Shown: positions 59,374-64,000 of the stretch, piece after piece
How positions within the stretch are numbered: the first letter of the stretch is position 1
How the letters are laid out: each line of letters opens with the position of its first letter
Translations under genes and position numbers: made by a program
Notes under the pieces: model-generated
The model's input: the letters and a program-made list of their open reading frames with translations, nothing else
The model's database searches: none
Told to the model about the DNA's origin: nothing
DNA from: Bdellovibrionales bacterium Ga0074139
Lineage (GTDB): Bacteria > Bdellovibrionota > Bdellovibrionia > Bdellovibrionales > Bdellovibrionaceae
Direction of reading: 5' to 3'
NCBI GenBank assembly: GCA_001464795.1
Contig: LNEB01000008.1
Span: 62,001 to 126,000, forward strand
DNA: 64,000 nt

Positions 59374-60525
59374 TTACTGAACGGCTGCTGCAGGCGTAGT
59401 GGCAGGTACGAAACACTTATAGCTAACCGTATAATCACCAGCAGCTAATGGAACATCAAATTGAAGTTGATTGCCTTCCACTTTGTAGCCTTGAAGTTCA
59501 ACTGCAGGATTTAAGTTATTGACGATTTTAACGTCAGGAATTTTATTGTTATCACTATCCGAAGGTAAACACTCGAGGCTTACGTTTTTCACAAGCTCTG
59601 CTGATGATTGACCAATTTGTGCTAATTGAGTTCCGTAATCCAATTCACACACGCTGCCTACGATACCACTGGTTCCTAGACTTAGCGATTGGTAGGAAGT
59701 ACCAAAACCTTCGTTGCCTGAGTTCGGAAATCGTAAACAATCCGTATCATTGTTTCTCACAATCACAGAGTGAAACGAGAAAGCTTTAGCAGGAAAAATT
59801 TGTGTCACATAAGCGAGTAAATTCTCTGGTAAATTTCTTCTGTTCACACCTCGAGAATAAGGAGTTTCGTTGGCATCTGAAACAACAATGACTGACAAAG
59901 CTGCATCATTTCTGAAAAATGTGGAATTCACAGAATTTGTATCACGAGCTCTCTCAAGAGCGCGGTAAGTGGCGCGGATCCCTTGCTCGTTACCTGATCC
60001 TGTTTCTCTTCTTTGAATGGTGCTTGAAAACAAAGCTTGAGCTTCCATTAAACTATCAGCACTACTGATAAAATGTTTAGCAGGATCCGCAGTTCCCATT
60101 CGTAAAATTTTTCCATCAGCCACATTATTCACTTCATTAATTGTTTCTGAATCCGTATCAGCCACGTGAGTGGTGGTGATCGCTACACGCCAATTAAGAC
60201 CTCGAAGCTGAGTCAAAAAAGAAGCAAAGCGAGTGGCCATATTGGATTGCTCAAAGGACATCGAGCCTGAGTTATCAACAACCACGAGCACATCAAGGGT
60301 GTCCTGGGTGGCTTTAATGTTAACAGCTTTTGAGAAATCCCTATAGGAACCATTCGGTGTCGTAATCACTTCACCATCTGGTGTGGGAAGATTTGCGACT
60401 GATTCAAGCAGTTGAACCTCAGCGATTTGACCGGCCTGACCACAATTCTGGAAGCTTACAACAACGGCCATGGCCACTGCGACAACACCAGAATAGCGTA
60501 TCATATTGTATCGATTGATCCCCAT
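59374..60525 (-). CDS. VWA-domain lipoprotein
   Basis: A 383-residue exported protein. The signal ends in VVVSFQNC, with Cys at about residue 28 probably lipidated. A von Willebrand A domain spans about 75-290 with the metal site DNSGSMS (near 83-89) and the partner Thr/Asp region (VVSDANETPYS). Two Cys pairs in the later part may be disulfides, and the last 60 residues are a beta-rich tail ending in Ala/Pro. VWA lipoproteins commonly bind other proteins at the cell surface. GGGGGAAC precedes the ATG. The gene is inverted between purK and purE. Confidence 0.85.
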   Translation of the reverse strand: MGINRYNMIRYSGVVAVAMAVVVSFQNCGQAGQIAEVQLLESVANLPTPDGEVITTPNGSYRDFSKAVNIKATQDTLDVLVVVDNSGSMSFEQSNMATRFASFLTQLRGLNWRVAITTTHVADTDSETINEVNNVADGKILRMGTADPAKHFISSADSLMEAQALFSSTIQRRETGSGNEQGIRATYRALERARDTNSVNSTFFRNDAALSVIVVSDANETPYSRGVNRRNLPENLLAYVTQIFPAKAFSFHSVIVRNNDTDCLRFPNSGNEGFGTSYQSLSLGTSGIVGSVCELDYGTQLAQIGQSSAELVKNVSLECLPSDSDNNKIPDVKIVNNLNPAVELQGYKVEGNQLQFDVPLAAGDYTVSYKCFVPATTPAAAVQ

Positions 60526-60746
60526 GAGTTCCCCCTACTAAACATTATATACAAGAGCGATGCCAAAAAAAGGCACTCGTAGTGGATCTGGCCTGGACCA
60601 TTTTAAGATAAAGTGATGAGAACTTGCACGCCTGCAGCTCAATTCTGCTTTAAGCTCTTTAAATCTTTAAGTAATTTATGGATCTTAAAAAAAACATGAC
60701 AGTTCAAGACTTTGACATCGTTTCATTTCGATACAAGACTAGTCTT

Positions 60747-61241
60747 ATGAAGCCTAAACACCGTGTCGCTATCATCATGGGAAGTCTGACAGACTATAAA
60801 ATCTTAAAAAAAGCAGAAGTGCTTTTAAAAGAATTGAAAGTTCCCTTTATTACCGAAGTCGTTTCCGCTCATAGAAGTCCTGAGTTTATGTTTGAATTCG
60901 CAAGTACGGCTCATGAAAAAAATATTTCAGTTATCATCGCAGGTGCAGGTGGAGCTGCTCATTTACCCGGTATGGTGGCAAGCCTCACTCACTTGCCTGT
61001 CATTGGAGTTCCCATTCAAGTGGGTTCACTAAAGGGTTTGGATGCTTTGCTATCCATTGCTCAAATGCCTAAAGGAATTCCCGTAGCTTGCATGGCTGTG
61101 GATAATGCAGAAAATGCAGCTTTAATGGCCGCACGAATGATTGGTATCGCAGACGAGAAGATCAGAAATAAGGTCATTCAAGGTTTAAAGAAAAATAAAG
61201 CAAAAGTTAAGTTGATGAATAAGACTTTGAAAAAGGCTTAA
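60747..61241 (+). CDS. purE: 5-(carboxyamino)imidazole ribonucleotide mutase
   Basis: A 164-residue class I PurE, which shifts the carboxylate made by PurK to give CAIR. Motifs: AIIMGSLTDY (8-17), SAHRSPEFM, GAGGAAHLPGMVASLT and SIAQMPKGIPV. The ATG at 60747 gives the standard length; the frame stays open back to 60678, with two further ATGs and no good ribosome-binding site at any of them. The 220 bases upstream hold no other gene. Its end overlaps the convergent DUF6580 gene by 35 bases. Confidence 0.95.
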   Translation: MKPKHRVAIIMGSLTDYKILKKAEVLLKELKVPFITEVVSAHRSPEFMFEFASTAHEKNISVIIAGAGGAAHLPGMVASLTHLPVIGVPIQVGSLKGLDALLSIAQMPKGIPVACMAVDNAENAALMAARMIGIADEKIRNKVIQGLKKNKAKVKLMNKTLKKA

Positions 61242-61719
61242 GATTTTTCAAGCTAAAATACGCTCCGTAAAGAACGGCTAAATAGAAAAAATCTCCGGCG
61301 ATCTGGTTTTCAAAAAATGGTAAAGCCATCACGTAACACTGAATCAAACCTTCAAAGGTTTTTGCATAAAGATTTTGAGAAAACCAAACTCCAAAATTAG
61401 TGGTCATGAAAAAGATCAATGAACCAAGTAAACTGGAAGTAATAATCTTAGACTTTGATGTTTGAGCCCAAAAACCTAAACAAGTGATCAAAACGACCGA
61501 GGCATAAACATAGATCATAGTGATATGAAAACCTAAAATCAGATCTGTCCAAAGAAGAGTCAGAACAGGTGCTGTCAGGGCCCACTTTTTATTATTAAGC
61601 ATGGAGCCGGAAAATAAGGCCATGGCCCCTAGAGCTGTGAAGTTCCAAGGATGAGGAATCAGACGTGACAGACCTGCCAAAAGCACAAGACCAAAAATAA
61701 GAAAAAACTTTTTATTCAT
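61207..61719 (-). CDS. DUF6580-family membrane protein
   Basis: A 170-residue protein with about five membrane spans. The opening GLSRLIPHPWNFTALGAMALFSG (split as RLIPHPWNFTALGAMALF) is the hallmark of DUF6580, a family related in topology to ECF-transporter S components, which bind vitamins or metals in the membrane. No energising ATPase genes are nearby, so transport is only inferred. It overlaps purE at the 3' end and lies six bases after the acetyl-CoA synthetase gene stop, so it is probably cotranscribed with it. Confidence 0.85.
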   Translation of the reverse strand: MNKKFFLIFGLVLLAGLSRLIPHPWNFTALGAMALFSGSMLNNKKWALTAPVLTLLWTDLILGFHITMIYVYASVVLITCLGFWAQTSKSKIITSSLLGSLIFFMTTNFGVWFSQNLYAKTFEGLIQCYVMALPFFENQIAGDFFYLAVLYGAYFSLKNLKPFSKSYSST

Positions 61720-61725
61720 AATAAG

Positions 61726-63576
61726 TTATTTATGACCGAGGTTCAGGCGTTGGGCAACTAAATCTTGAACCACAGAAGGGTCTGCGAGTGTACTGACATC
61801 ACCCAGGCTTTCGGTTTCGTTTTCAGCGATTTTTCTTAGTATTCGCCGCATAATTTTTCCCGAGCGAGTTTTCGGTAGTGCCGGTGCCCACTGAATCAAA
61901 TCAGGTGTGGCCAGTGGCCCCAGGGTTTTTCTTACCCATAGGATCAGTTCTTTTTTTAATTCATCACTCGGTTCAAACTCTTTTTTTAAAGTCACATAGC
62001 AGTAAATGCCTTGGCCCTTGATATCGTGGGGATATCCCACAACTGCAGCTTCAGCGACTTTTGCATGGGCCACAAAAACACTTTCCAATTCAGCAGTGCC
62101 TAACCTGTGACCTGAAACATTCAAAACATCATCGACCCTACCCGTGATCCAATAATCCCCGTCCGCATCACGCTTGGCCCCGTCTCCCGTGAAATAATAT
62201 CCTGGATAACTACTAAAATAAGTGTCTTCAAATCTTGCGTGATCTTTATAAACGGTGCGCATTTGTCCCGGCCAAGAATCAGCAAGCACCAGCAAGCCTT
62301 CCCCAGCCCCATTGATGATTTGACCTTCTGGAGTCAAAAGCTCAGGCTTCACACCCGTAAGTGGCTTTGTGGCACTGCCTGGTTTTAATTTTGTTTTGTT
62401 GGGAACTGGAGAAATAAGAATTCCTCCGGTTTCCGTCTGCCACCAAGTGTCCACAATGGGAGACAGGGAATTTCCTACGACTTCATGATACCATCGCCAG
62501 GCCTCGGGGTTGATGGGTTCACCCACGGATCCTAAAAGTTGCAGTGACTTTCTGGATGTGCTTTCCACCCAGGAATTTCCCTCACGCATCAAAGCCCTTA
62601 AAGCTGTCGGTGCCGTGTAGAAGAGATTCACTTGATGGCGATCAATCACCTGCCAAAATCTTGAAGGTGTGGGATAATTGGGAATACCTTCAAACAGCAC
62701 ACTAGTGGCCGCATGGCTAAGTGGCCCATAAACGATGTAGCTGTGCCCTGTGATCCAACCCACATCGGCCGTGCACCAATAAATCTGATTTTGTTTATAC
62801 TGAAAAACCTCTTGAAAAGTAAAATGAGCCCACACCAAGTAACCACCCGTGGTGTGAACAACGCCTTTGGGTTTGCCAGTCGAGCCTGAAGTGTAAAGTA
62901 TAAACAAAGGATCCTCAGCCTGCATCACTTCTGGTTCACACCAATCTGATTCGAAGGGTGCTAATTCATCATAGTAAAAATCTCTGGCGGGCTTCATGGG
63001 GACTTGAGCTTTTGTGTTTTTAAAAACTAAAACTTTTTTCACCCGAGTGGCTTTATCAAGTGCTTGATCCACATTGGTTTTGAGTGGAAGAATTCGACCC
63101 CCACGCCTGGTTTCATCAGCTGTGATCACAAAATCAGATTCACAATCTTCAATTCTTGAAGCTATGGAATCCGGTGCAAAGCCTCCGAACACCACCGAGT
63201 GAACGGCACCGATGCGTGAGCAAGCCAGCATGGCCACCACTGCACTGGGGACCATGGGCATATAAAGAGTAACTCGGTCCCCTTTTTTCACACCCATTTT
63301 TTTTAAAACGTTGGCGCAAATGTTCACTTCGCGGTGAAGCTCTTGAAAAGTTATTTTGTTGGGGGTTTCATTCATTTCATCGGGCTCGAAGATATAAGCC
63401 ACTTTGTCTGCATACTTTGGCAAATGCCGGTCTAAGCAATTCACTGAAACATTCAGCAGGCCGTCTTTGAACCATTCAATTTTAACAGGTTTTTTAAAGC
63501 TTACCGTTTTAATGTGGCTAGGAGATTTTTCCCAATGGATATTTTCGGATAGATTTTTCCAGTATTGATCATTCAT
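61726..63576 (-). CDS. acs: Acetyl-CoA synthetase
   Basis: A 616-residue AMP-forming enzyme that activates acetate. Core motifs: [19 protein letters not shown] (P-loop, about 235-253), [24 protein letters not shown] (adenine/acetate pocket, Trp present), [20 protein letters not shown] and the C-terminal [11 protein letters not shown], whose Lys is the regulatory acetylation site in homologues. It is slightly shorter than E. coli Acs. A leader hairpin covers the ribosome-binding site. It lies 47 bases after dnaK. Confidence 0.95.
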   Translation of the reverse strand: MNDQYWKNLSENIHWEKSPSHIKTVSFKKPVKIEWFKDGLLNVSVNCLDRHLPKYADKVAYIFEPDEMNETPNKITFQELHREVNICANVLKKMGVKKGDRVTLYMPMVPSAVVAMLACSRIGAVHSVVFGGFAPDSIASRIEDCESDFVITADETRRGGRILPLKTNVDQALDKATRVKKVLVFKNTKAQVPMKPARDFYYDELAPFESDWCEPEVMQAEDPLFILYTSGSTGKPKGVVHTTGGYLVWAHFTFQEVFQYKQNQIYWCTADVGWITGHSYIVYGPLSHAATSVLFEGIPNYPTPSRFWQVIDRHQVNLFYTAPTALRALMREGNSWVESTSRKSLQLLGSVGEPINPEAWRWYHEVVGNSLSPIVDTWWQTETGGILISPVPNKTKLKPGSATKPLTGVKPELLTPEGQIINGAGEGLLVLADSWPGQMRTVYKDHARFEDTYFSSYPGYYFTGDGAKRDADGDYWITGRVDDVLNVSGHRLGTAELESVFVAHAKVAEAAVVGYPHDIKGQGIYCYVTLKKEFEPSDELKKELILWVRKTLGPLATPDLIQWAPALPKTRSGKIMRRILRKIAENETESLGDVSTLADPSVVQDLVAQRLNLGHK

Positions 63577-63577
63577 A

Positions 63578-63607
63578 GTGACCCTAGCCTAAAATGACTA
63601 GGATCAC
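63578..63607 (-). promoter_or_regulatory. Leader hairpin covering the acs ribosome-binding site
   Basis: On the minus strand GTGATCCTAG pairs with CTAGGGTCAC (ten pairs, one G-T) around a ten-base loop, ending two bases before the acs ATG. The only Shine-Dalgarno-like bases, AGGG, are in the stem. There is no T-run after it, so it is not a clear dnaK terminator. Confidence 0.45.
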
Positions 63608-63623
63608 CTTTGCAAAATAAAAA

Positions 63624-64000
63624 CTAGTTCACGTCTTTAAAGTCAGCGTCAATCACATCATCACCCTTTTTAGTATCCTGGGCTTGATCATTTGACCCTT
63701 GAGCTTGTTCAGCTCCGGGTTGAGCCGTTTGGGATTGCTGCTTGTAAAGCTCAGTGGTCACCTTGTGCGTTGCCGCTTGGAGTGCTTCAAAAGCCGCTTT
63801 CAGTTCAGTGGCACCATTGGTTTTATCTTCCACAACTTTCTTAGCTGCAGTGACAGCTTCTTCCACTGTCTTTTTATCTGCTTCAGAAACTTTAGCCGCT
63901 TCATCTTTAATCAACTTTTCAGTTTGATAAATCAAATTATCTAAATTGTTTCTAGCCTGAGCGCCTTCTGCACGGTTTTTATCTTCTTCAGCCATGCGTT
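63624..64000 (-). CDS. dnaK: Chaperone DnaK, C-terminal part (5' end off window)
   Basis: The last 125 codons of a Hsp70 gene that continues past the right edge. The helical lid is recognisable ([19 protein letters not shown], then [19 protein letters not shown]), followed by a Gln/Ala-rich disordered tail and the ending [12 protein letters not shown], the acidic C-terminal motif that docks co-chaperones and clients in bacterial DnaK (compare EEVKDKK-like tails). The ATG at 63995 is internal to the gene. The J-domain protein encoded at 36.4 kb is a possible partner. Confidence 0.95.
   Translation of the reverse strand, partial: RMAEEDKNRAEGAQARNNLDNLIYQTEKLIKDEAAKVSEADKKTVEEAVTAAKKVVEDKTNGATELKAAFEALQAATHKVTTELYKQQSQTAQPGAEQAQGSNDQAQDTKKGDDVIDADFKDVN

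Noticed and set aside
60526-60746. A promoter for purE based on TTGACA at 60712-60717.
   Set aside because: No acceptable -10 lies at 16-18 bases, and the start codon itself is uncertain.
1-64000. CRISPR arrays, insertion sequences, prophage genes and ribosomal RNA.
   Set aside because: No regularly spaced repeats, transposase or integrase motifs, or rRNA-like segments were seen on either strand by reading.

Overview
The window is one dense stretch of chromosome (about 90% coding, low G+C) from a Gram-negative bacterium. The best guess is a low-G+C member of the Bdellovibrionota, related to predatory Bdellovibrio. This is inference from gene content: a Myxococcus/Bdellovibrio-type Agl-Glt gliding cluster with AgmX/PglI-type and CglF-like proteins, a PilZ protein with a GYF-like front, a SWIB protein with a histone-H1-like tail, many small secreted proteins and lipoproteins, and two separate TolQR/ExbBD-type motors. 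There is no insertion sequence, prophage or CRISPR array, and no gene-free gap longer than about 250 bases.

Layout. 1-3.7 kb: DTW-domain gene (cut by the window edge) coupled to an RNase D-like exonuclease, a small unknown protein, an old yellow enzyme and a PAS-GGDEF diguanylate cyclase. 3.7-12.7 kb: a nine-gene minus-strand operon encoding a surface beta-helix protein, a TonB-dependent receptor, an ankyrin lipoprotein, ExbB, ExbD, a DUF3450 protein, a TtpC-like half protein, TonB and a repeat protein. This resembles the Vibrio TonB2 system, but with TtpC reduced to its periplasmic half. 12.8-20.6 kb: secreted and envelope proteins, a DUF952-GNAT fusion and a glycosyltransferase. 20.6-22.1 kb: a Cys-rich copper-storage-like protein behind a perfect sigma-54 site, then a MerR regulator fused to a degenerate Mur-ligase-like domain. 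22-29.1 kb: hydrolases, an aldo/keto reductase, three methyltransferases and small envelope proteins.

29.2-31.75 kb is a small accessory patch: a helix-turn-helix gene with an AbiEii-type nucleotidyltransferase gene broken by an apparent microhomology deletion, a PhnA-like protein, a HEPN-MNT pair and tRNA-Asp. 31.8-48 kb is mostly housekeeping: a periplasmic metal-binding protein, oligoribonuclease, S-adenosylhomocysteinase, methionine aminopeptidase, SWIB protein, J-domain protein, EttA, BolA, UvrD/PcrA helicase, fumarase and an SDR. A globin-EVE-Dus-glutaredoxin run and a second Dus follow. 49-57.6 kb holds the Agl/Glt-type gliding operon: beta-barrel, TolQ, two TolR, two TPR proteins, CglF-like and FHA-TonB-like. 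A GYF-like-PilZ gene diverges from it and is coupled to purK. purE is separated from purK by an inverted VWA lipoprotein gene. The window ends with a DUF6580 membrane protein, acetyl-CoA synthetase and the 3' end of dnaK.

Regulatory structure readable in the sequence includes a sigma-54 promoter, a MerR-type 19-bp-spacer promoter, two strong palindromic operators (before the helix-turn-helix gene and before the metal-binding-protein gene) and several terminators. One terminator sits inside the purK coding end, and another carries the ribosome-binding site of the next gene.
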